Positions 1-9,023 of a stretch of 64,000 bases of DNA are shown here, piece after piece; within the stretch, counting starts at the first letter, position 1, and each line of letters starts with the position of its first letter. The translations under genes were made by a program, and so were the position numbers. Origin of the DNA: Saccharophagus sp. K07 (GTDB lineage Bacteria > Pseudomonadota > Gammaproteobacteria > Pseudomonadales > Cellvibrionaceae); the NCBI RefSeq assembly GCF_014336955.1, contig NZ_QRAI01000001.1, forward strand, positions 744,001 through 808,000, in the 5' to 3' direction. Under the pieces are notes generated by a model. The model was not told the DNA's origin and made no database searches. It worked only from the letters and a program-made list of their open reading frames with translations.

Positions 1-1
1 A

Positions 2-115
2 ATGATGGAAACCAATATGAATTGGTGGCGCCAATTTACCGGAGTGGATCCCATGGCGGCTCACAAACCCAACGGTGGAAGCGGGGATAAATCCGCTCCT
101 GAAGAACCAAAATAA
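2..115 (+). CDS. C-terminal end of an upstream gene, possibly PhaR-like
   Basis: The frame is open from the window edge to TAA at 113-115, so this is probably the last 37 codons of a gene that starts outside. The tail holds a Trp-rich patch (NWWRQF) and ends in a polar, low-complexity stretch. Because two phasin genes and phaB follow, a polyhydroxyalkanoate gene is likely; the M/N/W-rich end resembles tails of the PHA repressor PhaR, but this is a guess. An internal ATG at the first codon means it could also be chance. No domain can be shown. Confidence 0.3.
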   Translation: MMETNMNWWRQFTGVDPMAAHKPNGGSGDKSAPEEPK

Positions 116-263
116 TTTTGTTTTGCAGACGACCAACCTCCTTAACGACCAGTCTCTTATAGCATAGGCGTGTTCCTTTATAGCAAAAGAGTCTAAAAGG
201 ATTCTTTTGCGGCGCAGCAAGTCGTTGACCCTCCGTGTTTTCCCGTCCTAAACTAAAGTCATA

Positions 264-277
264 TTGCAATGCAGCAA
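264..277. promoter_or_regulatory. TGCAGCA-type motif upstream of first phasin gene
   Basis: The 14 bases TTGCAATGCAGCAA form an imperfect palindrome about 40 bases before the first phasin start. The core TGCAGCA recurs upstream of the second phasin gene and, inverted, upstream of phaB. PhaR repressors of PHA genes bind TGC-rich sites, so an operator role is reasonable but inferred. Confidence 0.35.
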
Positions 278-315
278 TGTGGCGGTTTGAGTCTTTCATC
301 CATCGGAGATCGGTC

Positions 316-630
316 ATGTACGAGAAATTTTTCGAGCAAGCGCAATCAAGTCTGAAGCCCATTAGCGAATTGGTAGCTCTCAACGCCAAGATTTTTGAGC
401 AGGCAGCGGAGAAGCAAGCGGCGTTCTTCAAAGATTTCGTTAATGACAGCATCGCTTTCACCAAGGAACTCAGTTCGCAGAAAGACTATTCCGGTATCTA
501 CCAAACTCAAAAAGCCTATTTGGAAAATCTGCAAGAGAAGTGGATTGCTGCATCTACAGACGCTTACGAAACCTTTACTGCCAACCAAGAAAAAATTGGT
601 GAAGTCTTTAAACGCACAACCGCGGTTTAA
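316..630 (+). CDS. phaP: Phasin family protein (PHA granule surface protein)
   Basis: This 104-residue protein is almost entirely helical and begins MYEKFFEQAQ, with a phasin-like pattern (KPISELVALNAK, then TKELSSQKD) typical of the Phasin_2 family. Phasins coat intracellular polyhydroxyalkanoate granules and control their size and number. The ATG at 316 is chosen because CGGAG lies 7 bases upstream; a longer open frame reaches back to 235 but has no ribosome-binding site and overlaps the likely operator. A strong terminator follows at 727-752. The next gene encodes a second phasin with a related N-terminus, suggesting duplication. Confidence 0.88.
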   Translation: MYEKFFEQAQSSLKPISELVALNAKIFEQAAEKQAAFFKDFVNDSIAFTKELSSQKDYSGIYQTQKAYLENLQEKWIAASTDAYETFTANQEKIGEVFKRTTAV

Positions 631-726
631 TTGATCGGTAATCTTCAGTTAATTCTGGTAACTGATGATTGGATCCATTGGAAATTGTTGTTGGGTAAGT
701 CCTCATCCTACGGGTTCATCCCCGGA

Positions 727-752
727 AGCCTGACAAGAGTCAGGCTTTTTTA
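727..752 (+). terminator. Rho-independent terminator after first phasin
   Basis: An 8-bp stem (AGCCTGAC / GTCAGGCT) closes a 4-base loop and is followed by a run of T. Confidence 0.9.
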
Positions 753-783
753 TTGAACAATCGGATTCTATTTACTGATTTTA

Positions 784-791
784 TTGCAGCA
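784..791. promoter_or_regulatory. TGCAGCA-type motif upstream of second phasin gene
   Basis: TTGCAGCA at 784-791, followed by TTGC at 807-810, repeats the motif found before the first phasin gene. It is a candidate PhaR-type operator; the role is inferred from position and repetition only. Confidence 0.3.
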
Positions 792-914
792 GCGGATGAA
801 TTTTTATTGCAAAGGATAAAGAAACTAGCGGAATTTTAAGTTTCTGAGCAAATCCTACGAAATCACGCAGGTGAAATAACCGCGTCCAGTGAATGTCAAC
901 GAGGAGCTGTGACT

Positions 915-1613
915 ATGTACGAGAAAGCATTCGAACAAACCGAGCGACTATTTAAGCCACTAAGCGAAATATGGGCAGTACAGGCGCAGACGGCCGAAAC
1001 GCTGGTAAGGCGGCAGTCTTCTGTCATGGTCGATGTTTGGAATCAAGGCGTACTGGCGTTGCAGAGCATTCCAGGGCAGCGCAACATCGAAGATGTTTTG
1101 AAACTCCAGAAGGATTACTGGGAAAATTTAAGTGGAACCGTGCGTGAGTTGGTGGAAGATACGCAAGGCATTTTGTTGGAGACGAATCAAAAAATTACTG
1201 AGATTCTGCAAAGCGCTGCACCGGAAGCTGGCAAAGCGGTAAAAGAAGCCGCCAAGACGGTTGCGGATAATGTGATTGATGCTTCCAAAAAAGCTGCTCC
1301 TGCAGCAAAAAAGATCGCTGAAGCAAGTGCACCAATTGCTGGTGCTGTTTCCGCACCTATCGCTAGTTCTGCGTCTGCTGCCAGTCCCGTTCCTCCAACG
1401 AGTGTGGCAGCCGCGGTGAATGCAGTTTCGAGCGAGAAAAAGCCTGAGACACCTGCGGTGAGCGCGGCGGCTGCCAAATTGAGTGGGAAGGATGAAAAGA
1501 AATCCCCTTCGAAAAGCATAACTCCGCCGAAAACCGCCGCATCTACAAAAGCGATTGATGCCAAATCGGCAGCGAAAAGTGCTGACGGCAACAAATCTGG
1601 CAAGTTGTTGTGA
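915..1613 (+). CDS. phaP: Phasin with Ala/Lys/Ser-rich C-terminal tail
   Basis: The protein has 232 residues. Residues 1-105 are a helical phasin domain (MYEKAFEQTERLFKPLSEIW) closely paralogous to the preceding phasin. The rest is a low-complexity Ala/Pro/Lys/Ser tail reminiscent of histone-H1-like tails on PhaF-type phasins, which tether granules to the nucleoid; that parallel is inference. Start 915 is preferred over the in-frame GTG at 909 because GAGGAG at 901-906 sits 8 bases from the ATG but only 2 from the GTG. It converges on phaB through a shared bidirectional terminator. Confidence 0.85.
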   Translation: MYEKAFEQTERLFKPLSEIWAVQAQTAETLVRRQSSVMVDVWNQGVLALQSIPGQRNIEDVLKLQKDYWENLSGTVRELVEDTQGILLETNQKITEILQSAAPEAGKAVKEAAKTVADNVIDASKKAAPAAKKIAEASAPIAGAVSAPIASSASAASPVPPTSVAAAVNAVSSEKKPETPAVSAAAAKLSGKDEKKSPSKSITPPKTAASTKAIDAKSAAKSADGNKSGKLL

Positions 1614-1656
1614 TCTTAGGTTTTCTTAAATCGATCTGAAATTTTATTAAATCCAA

Positions 1657-1687
1657 AATAACCCCGACCCAAGCCGGGGTTATTCTT
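1657..1687. terminator. Bidirectional terminator between phasin and phaB
   Basis: A perfect 10-bp stem (AATAACCCCG / CGGGGTTATT) with an 8-base loop lies between converging genes. A-rich sequence on the left and T-rich sequence on the right allow termination of both strands. Confidence 0.85.
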
Positions 1688-1690
1688 CTG

Positions 1691-2413
1691 TCAGCACATA
1701 TATTGCCCGCCGTTAACCGATAGAGTGGATCCAGTAATAAAACCGGATTCATCCGCCACCAGAAATTCCACGCAGCGAGCCACTTCATCTGCTTCTCCCA
1801 ATCGACCCGCAGGAATTTTGGCAATGATTTTTTCCAGAATTTTTTCTGGAACTGCGCGCACCATTTCGGTTGCTATATATCCCGGTGCAATGACGTTCAC
1901 GGTAATGCCTTTGCTGGCATTTTCTTGTGCCAAAGCTTTGGCAAAACCAACCATACCCGCTTTGGCGGCGGCGTAATTGGCTTGGCCGAATTGTCCTGCC
2001 TGGCCGTTGATGGAGCTGATATTAATGATGCGTCCGAAGTTGTGTTCGCGCATTTGTTCTATGACCAGGCGACTCAGATTAAAGCAGGAATTGAGATTGG
2101 TATTGATTACGTTGTGCCACGCCTCTTCAGACATTTTATGCAGAGTGCTGTCGCGCGTAATGCCCGCATTATTGACTAGAATTTCGATATGCCCCAGATC
2201 GCGATTCACTTGATTAATCGCCTCCTGGCAAGCCGCAAAATCAGAAACGTCGAATTTTAATACCGGAATATCATGCTGCTCCCGGAACGCTTCCGCTGCG
2301 GTGTCATTTCCAGCGTAATTTGCCACGACTCGATATCCGGCTCGTTTCAAACGCAAAGAAATGGCTGCGCCTATACCTCTAGTGCCTCCAGTGACTAATG
2401 CGAGTCTACCCAT
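1691..2413 (-). CDS. phaB: Acetoacetyl-CoA reductase PhaB
   Basis: This 240-residue short-chain dehydrogenase reduces acetoacetyl-CoA to (R)-3-hydroxybutyryl-CoA with NADPH, giving the monomer for polyhydroxybutyrate synthesis in the cytoplasm. Visible features are the cofactor motif TGGTRGIG (8-15), NNAG (81-84) and the catalytic set S134, Y147 and K151 within the PhaB-typical string SSINGQAGQFGQANY. This last block separates PhaB from the near-identical FabG family. The start has AGGAGA about 7 bases upstream. It converges on the two phasin genes, so the region supplies monomer and granule coat together. Confidence 0.93.
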   Translation of the reverse strand: MGRLALVTGGTRGIGAAISLRLKRAGYRVVANYAGNDTAAEAFREQHDIPVLKFDVSDFAACQEAINQVNRDLGHIEILVNNAGITRDSTLHKMSEEAWHNVINTNLNSCFNLSRLVIEQMREHNFGRIINISSINGQAGQFGQANYAAAKAGMVGFAKALAQENASKGITVNVIAPGYIATEMVRAVPEKILEKIIAKIPAGRLGEADEVARCVEFLVADESGFITGSTLSVNGGQYMC

Positions 2414-2887
2414 GATGTACTCTCCTGTTCAGTGTGAGGGATTGACCTTGTTTCTTCGTTTGGTGTGACGAAATTTTTATTGCGCGTGGGCATTGCCCGG
2501 AAAAAGTGGGCATAGCCCTAAAGAAGTGCTGCACGTTTTGAAACCGGTGTTTTAAAAACCGATTTTAAGGTCGTTTCCATACGGCCGTTTATTCGCGGTT
2601 GTGCAGAAACCGGATGATGAAAATTGATGATTTAGTGAATGGCAGCTGCGGTAAAAACAGTAATTCGAAGGCTATGCTTATGCGACATAGTTCGCAATAG
2701 CGCTGTGTCGATTTAAGTGTAAAGACGCAAACGTAGCGGCCAGAAAATTGAATTCGCGCCAAGATGCCCAATATAGAAATGATCAACTGTGCGGAAACCA
2801 ACCTAATTCTATTAATTGAATTTGCGCTTGGCTTTTCGTAACGTGCCGGGCCTCGGCCGATTGAAATTGATATGAGGGGGTAGATAC
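2414..2887. other. Divergent intergenic region phaB / cnoX
   Basis: This 474-base gap holds the promoters of phaB (leftward) and cnoX (rightward). TGCTGCA at 2527-2533 is the inverted form of the motif found before both phasin genes. A 70-codon open frame on the minus strand (2589-2801) has no ribosome-binding site or recognisable content and is not called. Nothing else is evident. Confidence 0.5.
2527..2533. promoter_or_regulatory. TGCTGCA motif upstream of phaB
   Basis: This is the reverse complement of the TGCAGCA core seen upstream of both phasin genes, about 115 bases before the phaB start. It is a candidate PhaR operator, based on recurrence only. Confidence 0.28.
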
Positions 2888-3742
2888 GTGCAGACCTATA
2901 AAGTAGATATCACAGAAGCCAACGCCCGTGAGCAATTGATTGACGAGTCGTTCAAGCGCCCGGTGCTGGTGGATTTTTGGGCGGACTGGTGCGGCCCCTG
3001 TAAGTCATTGATGCCGATTTTGGAAAAACTGGCGGAAGAGTACGCTGGGGATTTTCTGTTGGCCAAGGTCAACGCCGACGAAATGGGCATGATTGCCGCG
3101 CAGTTTGGCGTACGTAGCCTGCCGACAGTTATGATCATCAAAGATGGTCGTCCGATAGATGGATTTGTTGGCGCCCAGCCAGAGACCGAAGTGCGCAAGC
3201 TGCTCGACAAATATTTGCCGAAACCTTGGGATAAACAACTCGCCCAAGGGCACGACTTGTTGGAAGCGGGTGACGCTTCAGCTGCGCTGGCCCCTCTTAA
3301 AGAAGCCTATGAGTCATCTAATCAAAGAGCGGATATCGCCTGCGCTCTGGCGGACGCCTATATCCAGCTCAACCGCATCCCCGAAGCGCAAGCGGTGCTC
3401 GATAAGATTCGTTTGGCCGATCAGGGACATGAATATGAATTAGTGAAAGCCAAACTGGAGTTGGCGCAAAACGCCCAAAAGGCGCCTGAGATTCAGGCGC
3501 TGGAAGAGCAATTGGCGGCGGATCCGGAGAATGGCGACGTCAAATTCCAACTGGCTGTCCAGTACTCGCAGCACGGTTATCACCGGGATGCGCTGGAGCT
3601 GCTGCATCAACTGTTGCAGAAAAATCTCAATGCCCGCGATGGTGAGGTGAGAAAGATTTATACCGATGTCATCGCGGTGCTCGGTAAAAAAGATCCGCTC
3701 GCCGTCGAGTACCAGCGCAAGCTTTATTCCCTTCTTTATTAA
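2888..3742 (+). CDS. cnoX: CnoX (YbbN) thioredoxin-fold chaperone/co-chaperone
   Basis: This 284-residue protein has a thioredoxin domain (about 1-110) followed by TPR-like helices (about 115-284), the CnoX/YbbN architecture. Family members protect proteins from aggregation under oxidative or chlorine stress and pass clients to DnaK and GroEL. The active-site motif WADWCGPCK keeps both cysteines (C35, C38), unlike E. coli CnoX, which has lost one; this copy may therefore retain oxidoreductase activity. The GTG start is supported by GAGGGGG at 2874-2880, 7 bases away. It stands alone, followed by the serine-synthesis genes. Confidence 0.9.
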   Translation: MQTYKVDITEANAREQLIDESFKRPVLVDFWADWCGPCKSLMPILEKLAEEYAGDFLLAKVNADEMGMIAAQFGVRSLPTVMIIKDGRPIDGFVGAQPETEVRKLLDKYLPKPWDKQLAQGHDLLEAGDASAALAPLKEAYESSNQRADIACALADAYIQLNRIPEAQAVLDKIRLADQGHEYELVKAKLELAQNAQKAPEIQALEEQLAADPENGDVKFQLAVQYSQHGYHRDALELLHQLLQKNLNARDGEVRKIYTDVIAVLGKKDPLAVEYQRKLYSLLY

Positions 3743-3926
3743 TCGGCTAAGCCGCTCATTTGGGAAGCTTCCATTGGGCGGCCCGCTATCCTGCTCTCTG
3801 GGTTATTTGTCTTGATGCTGGCATAATGCGTCGCCTTGCGATGCCGGCGCCTGCCGCAGCGAATCGCAGAGAGATCGGTCGCTCCGGTCGAGTTTTCGTA
3901 ATCACCAACTATTGCCGAGGATGCGC

Positions 3927-5045
3927 ATGCAACCGCACGTAAAGCCCGCCAACCCGAATTTTTCCTCAGGACCCTGTAGTAAACGCCCTGGATATGATGT
4001 AAGCAAACTTTCTCTCGACGTTTTGGGACGGTCTCACCGTTCGAGTCTGGGCAAGGCAATGTTGGAGAAAGCCTGTGTGGAAACCGCTGAACTGCTGGGT
4101 CTGCCACAAGGTTATCGCGTTGGTATAGTGCCGGGTTCCGATACCGGTGCTGTCGAAATGGCTCTCTGGTCTCTGTTAGGACCGCGTCCGATCGACGTAC
4201 TCGCCTGGGAATCCTTTGGTTCCGGCTGGGTAACGGATATCACCAAACAATTGAAACTGAAGGACGTAAGAGTTCTGCAGGCGGATTACGGCTATTTGCC
4301 TGACCTCACCAGCGTCGATTTCAGTCATGACGTGGTGTTCACCTGGAACGGTACAACGTCCGGCGTGAAAGTCCCGAACGGGGACTGGATCCGCGATGAT
4401 CGCGAAGGTTTGACCATCTGTGACGCGACTTCCGCTGTATTCGCCATGGAAATGCCCTGGTCGAAGCTCGACGTTGTGACTTTCTCCTGGCAGAAAGTGC
4501 TCGGCGGTGAAGGTGCGCACGGCGTATTGGTCCTGAGTCCGCGCGCCGTTGAGCGCCTGGAATCCTACACACCACCCTGGCCGATGCCGAAGCTGTTCCG
4601 CATGACCAAAGGCGGCAAATTGGAAGAAGGTATCTTCCGCGGCGAGACTATCAATACGCCTTCCATGTTGTGCGTGGCGGATTATATCGACGCTCTGTCT
4701 TGGTTGCGTTCTATCGGTGGCACTGCTGGCGCGATCAAAAAATCGCTTGAATCTCTGCGCGTATTGCAAGATTTCGTCGCTGAGAACGACTGGATCGAGT
4801 TCCTGGCAAAAGATCCGGCAACCCTGTCCAACACCAGCGTGTGCTTCACCCTGAAGGCGACTCCAGACCAAGTGAAAGCTCTGATCAAACTGCTGGAAAA
4901 AGAAGGTGTGGCTTATGACATTGGCGCCTATCGCGACGCGCCTCCCGGAATCCGCATCTGGTGTGGTGCTACAGTCGATACAGCCGACATCAAAGCTCTG
5001 CTGCCTTGGCTGACCTGGGCCTATCAACAAGTCACTGCGGCTTAA
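3927..5045 (+). CDS. serC: Phosphoserine aminotransferase
   Basis: The 372-residue PLP enzyme converts 3-phosphohydroxypyruvate and glutamate to phosphoserine. The N-terminus ([15 protein letters not shown]) and the block [13 protein letters not shown] with Schiff-base K190 mark the alternative SerC subfamily seen in alphaproteobacteria and archaea, not the E. coli type. D166 in CDATSA should contact the PLP pyridine nitrogen. ATG 3927 is chosen because CGAGG at 3916-3920 is 6 bases upstream; a TTG at 3912 and an ATG at 3921 are in frame but too close to it. serA follows 355 bases later in the same direction, so the two serine-pathway steps are probably co-regulated. Confidence 0.9.
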   Translation: MQPHVKPANPNFSSGPCSKRPGYDVSKLSLDVLGRSHRSSLGKAMLEKACVETAELLGLPQGYRVGIVPGSDTGAVEMALWSLLGPRPIDVLAWESFGSGWVTDITKQLKLKDVRVLQADYGYLPDLTSVDFSHDVVFTWNGTTSGVKVPNGDWIRDDREGLTICDATSAVFAMEMPWSKLDVVTFSWQKVLGGEGAHGVLVLSPRAVERLESYTPPWPMPKLFRMTKGGKLEEGIFRGETINTPSMLCVADYIDALSWLRSIGGTAGAIKKSLESLRVLQDFVAENDWIEFLAKDPATLSNTSVCFTLKATPDQVKALIKLLEKEGVAYDIGAYRDAPPGIRIWCGATVDTADIKALLPWLTWAYQQVTAA

Positions 5046-5400
5046 TTTCGATAGAACAGAGCCGTTGCGCCGCCTTGTGCGGCGCAGATCCAAAAAACGG
5101 GCAAAAAAAACCCCGGAAAACCGGGGCTGAATCGAAGAAACAAGGTTTTACCATTCTGAAAAACGCAGCAATTGTTTTTCAGCAAGGTAATTTCCTTAAA
5201 GCAGAAATTAGGCCAACTCGAAAAACCTAATAAAATCAAACGACTGTATCTTTGCTGGTGTGCGAGTGTAAACAATCTCGACAGGCAAATTCCTCTGCTG
5301 CCAAGCAGGTCTTGTGATTGGATACGCTCCAAAAAAGTTTTGGCAAAAACAGTCTTGGCAGAGACAAATCATGTCCGCTGACTCGGACTTTGGAGTGTGT
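5046..5400. other. Intergenic region serC-serA with hairpins
   Basis: The gap contains a GC-rich inverted repeat just after serC (about 5066-5086, GCGCCGCC / GCGGCGC) and a second hairpin CCCCGG-AAAA-CCGGGG at 5111-5126. The second has an A-run on its left, so its U-tract lies on the minus strand. The remainder is AT-rich and probably carries a serA promoter. No gene is supported. Confidence 0.5.
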
Positions 5401-6579
5401 ATGTTTCACGTCAGAACCTATAACAAAATCGCCCCTAAAGGGCTGCGTCGCTTTAGCGCGGATAAATATGAAGTCGGACCGGAAATTCAGAGTCCGGACG
5501 CCTACATATTGCGCAGTCATAAATTGCACGGTGAAGAAATTCCGGCCTCTCTGCTGGCGGTTGCCAGAGCGGGAGCGGGTGTTAACAACTTGCCTGTTGA
5601 GGACTACACCAAGCGCGGCATAGTGGCTTTCAACACCCCAGGCGCTAATGCCAACGCTGTAAAAGAATTGGTCCTTGCTGCCATGCTGCTCGGCTCGCGG
5701 GACATTATCGGCGGTCGCCAGTTTGTCGAAACTCTCGGTCATATGACCGACGCCAACGAAATGTCCAAGCTTCTGGAAAACGAGAAAAAGCGTTTTGCCG
5801 GTAACGAACTCAAAGGCAAGGTTCTCGGTGTTGTAGGTCTGGGTGCTATCGGCTCCATGGTTGCCGATGTCGCTCTGGCGATGGGAATGGAAGTGCTCGG
5901 TTACGATCCAGCGCTGTCTGTGGAGGCCGCTTGGCGTGTATCCAACCAGGTGCAGCGTAAAGAAAGTCTCAATGCGCTGCTGATGGCATCGGATTACATA
6001 AGCCTGCACGTGCCTGCGATTCCTGCTACCAAGCATCTGATCAACAAGGACACGCTGGCACTGATGAAGCCGCACGCAGCGCTGATCAACTTTGCCCGTG
6101 AATCCATCGTCGATCCGGATGCAATCGTCACTGCGCTGGAAGCTGGCAAACTGCGTCAATACGTTTGCGACTTCCCTGAGCCTGTATTGATCGGTCGCAA
6201 AGGCGTGATCGCTCTGCCGCACATAGGCGCGAGCACGGAAGAAGCGGAAGAAAACTGCGCGGTTATGGCGGCGGATCAGATCCGCGACTTCCTGGAGAAC
6301 GGCAATATCACCAATTCAGTGAATTTCCCGCAAATCTCTATGGGACGTGTGGAAGGTACAACTCGCATCACCTTCAGCAACGAAAACGTTGCCGGTGTAC
6401 TCGGCGATGTGTTGTCCATCTTTGCGGAACACAATGTCAACGTGGTCGACATGATGAACAAGAGCCGCGATTCTGTGGCCTACAATATTCTTGATCTCGC
6501 GGTTGCGCCGTCCGAGCAAGCGTTGGAGGCTTTGCGCAAAGTCAAACATGTTATCCGCGTAAGAGTTATCCCGGCGTAA
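5401..6579 (+). CDS. serA: D-3-phosphoglycerate dehydrogenase with ACT domain
   Basis: The 392-residue enzyme catalyses the first step of serine synthesis, oxidising 3-phosphoglycerate with NAD+. A Rossmann motif GLGAIG is at 146-151, the catalytic R/E/H set falls in FARESIVD, FPEP and ALPHIGAST, and a C-terminal ACT domain (about 315-392) probably binds serine for feedback control. The length fits the short two-domain form without the extra ASB domain. ATG 5401 has GGAG 5 bases upstream; an in-frame ATG at 5371 is less well placed. A strong terminator follows. Confidence 0.93.
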   Translation: MFHVRTYNKIAPKGLRRFSADKYEVGPEIQSPDAYILRSHKLHGEEIPASLLAVARAGAGVNNLPVEDYTKRGIVAFNTPGANANAVKELVLAAMLLGSRDIIGGRQFVETLGHMTDANEMSKLLENEKKRFAGNELKGKVLGVVGLGAIGSMVADVALAMGMEVLGYDPALSVEAAWRVSNQVQRKESLNALLMASDYISLHVPAIPATKHLINKDTLALMKPHAALINFARESIVDPDAIVTALEAGKLRQYVCDFPEPVLIGRKGVIALPHIGASTEEAEENCAVMAADQIRDFLENGNITNSVNFPQISMGRVEGTTRITFSNENVAGVLGDVLSIFAEHNVNVVDMMNKSRDSVAYNILDLAVAPSEQALEALRKVKHVIRVRVIPA

Positions 6580-6589
6580 TTCACGCGCA

Positions 6590-6617
6590 CCCGGAGTCTT
6601 AGAAACTCCGGTTTTTT
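6590..6617 (+). terminator. Terminator after serA
   Basis: A 7-bp GC-rich stem (CCGGAGT / ACTCCGG) is followed by six T residues. Confidence 0.9.
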
Positions 6618-6641
6618 ACCTTGTCTGCAAACGGGGTGTTC

Positions 6642-7007
6642 GTGGTATCGACAAAGTGGCTAAAAGTGGTGGTTCTGCTGGTGTTTTTTGCCCAGACCAC
6701 TCTGGCTTTGGCGGTACCATGCTCCTCTCATCTTCATTCCCAGTCCCACCTCTCTGATCAGCACTCTCCGAAGGTGGACCATCATCACTGCGATGAAATT
6801 GCTCCGGCGGATACGACTTCCGTCGATTCGCTCAGCGACTGTTGCGGCGCTGGCTTTTTATGCCCGTCGGTCAACAGCATTGGGTATGTGCCGCAGGTTG
6901 TTGCGGACGTGAATCCCCACGCGGGTTTTTCCCTCGTTTTTAATTTGCATACCTCTTTTGTACCGGATGAGCCGGTCTTCTCGCTGTATCGCCCTCCCAT
7001 TGTTTGA
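6642..7007 (+). CDS. Exported His/Cys-rich protein, first gene of copper operon
   Basis: About 121 residues: a Lys-containing N-terminus and hydrophobic core (WLKVVVLLVFFAQTTLALA) form a signal peptide. The mature part is rich in His and Cys (SSHLHSQSHL, HHHCDE, DCCGAGFLCPS), likely metal ligands. Similar small His/Cys proteins (DUF2946-like) sit beside copper genes in Gammaproteobacteria; a periplasmic copper-binding role is inferred. Start is uncertain: TTG 6621, GTG 6636 and GTG 6642 are in frame, and GTG 6642 has GGGGT 5 bases upstream. It is followed by copA after 78 bases. Confidence 0.6.
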   Translation: MVSTKWLKVVVLLVFFAQTTLALAVPCSSHLHSQSHLSDQHSPKVDHHHCDEIAPADTTSVDSLSDCCGAGFLCPSVNSIGYVPQVVADVNPHAGFSLVFNLHTSFVPDEPVFSLYRPPIV

Positions 7008-7085
7008 ACCTCCTAAACGTCTGGAATTATTTCCTTTGTAAAAGGCAGGCCTGGCTTGGCCTTTGGATTTGTTAGTGAGGAATGT

Positions 7086-9023
7086 ATGAAGCGATTGTTA
7101 TCCGTGGGGTTGCCGGCGGAAATTGACCGTGAGCGGCGTCAATTCGTCTTGGGAGCCGCATCGGTATGCGCATTGAGCGCGGTAGCACCTCTGACGCGGG
7201 CGCAGGTTTCTGATGTGAAGGTTCAGCAGCCTGAACCGGCGGTATTACGCGACCATCAATTGGAGCTGCAAGTCGGCGAACAGCGGGTCAATTTCACCGG
7301 TCGGCCGCGCATTGCCACTACGGTCAACCAAAGTCTGCCTGCGCCGATTTTGCGCTGGAGGGAAGGGCAGGAGGTGGTGGTGCGGGTTCGCAACGGGTTG
7401 AAGGAAGATACCTCCATCCACTGGCACGGGATTATTTTGCCGAGCGAAATGGACGGTGTTCCCGGGCTGAGTTTTGCCGGTATCAAACCGGGAGAGACCT
7501 TTGAATACCGCTTTAAACTGCGCCAGAGCGGCACCTATTGGTATCACAGCCATTCGCATTTTCAGGAACAGAGCGGGCTGTACGGCGCAATTATTATCGA
7601 CCCGGCAGAGCCGGACCCGGTGCAATACGACCGCGACTACGTAGTGCTGTTGTCCGACTGGAGCGATACCCCGCCGCAGCAGATTTACACCACCCTGAAA
7701 AAGCAGAGCCACTACTACAACCGCCATCGCCGCACGCTGGGAGATTGGTGGCGGGATGTGCGCCAGAAGGGCTTTGGGCAGAGCGCCAGGGATCGGGCCA
7801 TGTGGAATCACATGCGCATGAGCGAGACCGATCTCGCCGACGTCACAGGTTTTACCTACACCTATTTGATGAACGGCATTACCCCGGACAGCGGCTGGGT
7901 CGGGCTATTCAATGCCGGAGAAAGGGTACGGCTGCGAATCATTAACGGCTCGGCCATGACCTTGTTCGATGTGCGTATACCTGGTCTGAAAATGACGGTA
8001 GTGGCGGCGGACGGGCAGAACATCAAACCGGTGGAGGTGGACGAATTCCGCATAGGAGCGGCGGAAACCTACGATGTGATAGTGGAGCCTGCGGCGGATC
8101 GCGCTTATACCATCTTCGCCCAGAGTATCGACCGCTCTGGTTATGCGCGCGGCACACTTACGCCCGATCTCCTTCTGCAGGCGGAAATTCCCTCGCTGGA
8201 CCCAAGGCCGGTTTTGTCGCATGCGGATATGGGGATGGGACATTCCCATCATGTGCAGGATGCGCGTTCGGATCATCCAGGTGATCATCAAGAACATTCG
8301 GCCCATCAGCATCATTCGCCAATTGACCATTCCGCCCACACAGGTCATTCCTCTCATACGGATCACTCGTCCCATATCGATCAATCGTCACATCAGCAGC
8401 ATGAAAATCATGGGCACCATCACGGCACTCATCACGACCATGCGCAGACTGTTTCTGGCAAAACCCTCGCGCCCGCCGGTTTCGGCGCGAATTTTGGCGA
8501 GGCGGTTGCGGTGGTACACCCGCGAAGTGAATTCGGCCCGCAGGTGGATATGCATAGCTCCCAACCGGTCAGTGGTATTGGCGATCCGGGCGTGGGTTTA
8601 AGGGATAACGGACGGCGAGTATTGACCTATGCGGATCTGCGCAGCCTTCAGCCGACACGGGACAAGCGCGAACCCTCGCGTGAAATTGAGCTGCATCTCA
8701 CCGGCAATATGCATCGCTATATGTGGTCGGTGAACGGCATCAAACATGCGGAAGCGCCGCCGATTGTGCTGCAGCACGGTGAACGGGTGCGGTTTATTCT
8801 GGTGAACGACACCATGATGACCCACCCATTTCATCTGCACGGTTTGTGGAGTGAGCTGGAGACCGGCGACCGGGATTTTATTCCGCGCAAACACACTGTG
8901 TTGGTGCAGCCGGGGTCGAAGGTCAGTTATCTGGTGACTGCTGATGCCAAAGGCCGTTGGGCGTATCACTGTCACTTGCTTTATCACATGGCAGGTATGA
9001 TGAGGGAGGTGCGAGTTATATGA
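7086..9023 (+). CDS. copA: CopA-type multicopper oxidase (copper resistance)
   Basis: The 645-residue periplasmic oxidase detoxifies copper, probably by oxidising Cu(I). A twin-arginine signal is visible (RRQFVLGAA at 17-25). Copper ligands lie in HWHG (112-115), HSHSH (154-158), HPFHLHG (about 580) and HCHLLYHMAGMM (about 628), the type 1/2/3 sites. Between cupredoxin domains 2 and 3, residues about 380-453 are a highly His-rich insert where classical CopA has Met-rich repeats. The ATG has TGAGG 5 bases upstream. Its stop overlaps the copB start (ATGA), indicating translational coupling. Confidence 0.93.
   Translation: MKRLLSVGLPAEIDRERRQFVLGAASVCALSAVAPLTRAQVSDVKVQQPEPAVLRDHQLELQVGEQRVNFTGRPRIATTVNQSLPAPILRWREGQEVVVRVRNGLKEDTSIHWHGIILPSEMDGVPGLSFAGIKPGETFEYRFKLRQSGTYWYHSHSHFQEQSGLYGAIIIDPAEPDPVQYDRDYVVLLSDWSDTPPQQIYTTLKKQSHYYNRHRRTLGDWWRDVRQKGFGQSARDRAMWNHMRMSETDLADVTGFTYTYLMNGITPDSGWVGLFNAGERVRLRIINGSAMTLFDVRIPGLKMTVVAADGQNIKPVEVDEFRIGAAETYDVIVEPAADRAYTIFAQSIDRSGYARGTLTPDLLLQAEIPSLDPRPVLSHADMGMGHSHHVQDARSDHPGDHQEHSAHQHHSPIDHSAHTGHSSHTDHSSHIDQSSHQQHENHGHHHGTHHDHAQTVSGKTLAPAGFGANFGEAVAVVHPRSEFGPQVDMHSSQPVSGIGDPGVGLRDNGRRVLTYADLRSLQPTRDKREPSREIELHLTGNMHRYMWSVNGIKHAEAPPIVLQHGERVRFILVNDTMMTHPFHLHGLWSELETGDRDFIPRKHTVLVQPGSKVSYLVTADAKGRWAYHCHLLYHMAGMMREVRVI

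Noticed and set aside
2589-2801. 70-codon minus-strand open frame between phaB and cnoX
   Set aside because: No ribosome-binding site, no recognisable protein pattern, and it lies across the likely divergent promoters.
4176-5093. Long minus-strand open frame opposite serC
   Set aside because: It mirrors serC codons; protein composition (many R, H, Q and G) is that of an antisense shadow and has no family signature.
5236-6222. Long minus-strand open frame opposite serA
   Set aside because: A shadow of serA with biased composition and no motif.
8143-8601. Plus-strand frame inside copA with Ile/Arg-rich sequence
   Set aside because: It results from out-of-frame reading of the His-rich insert.
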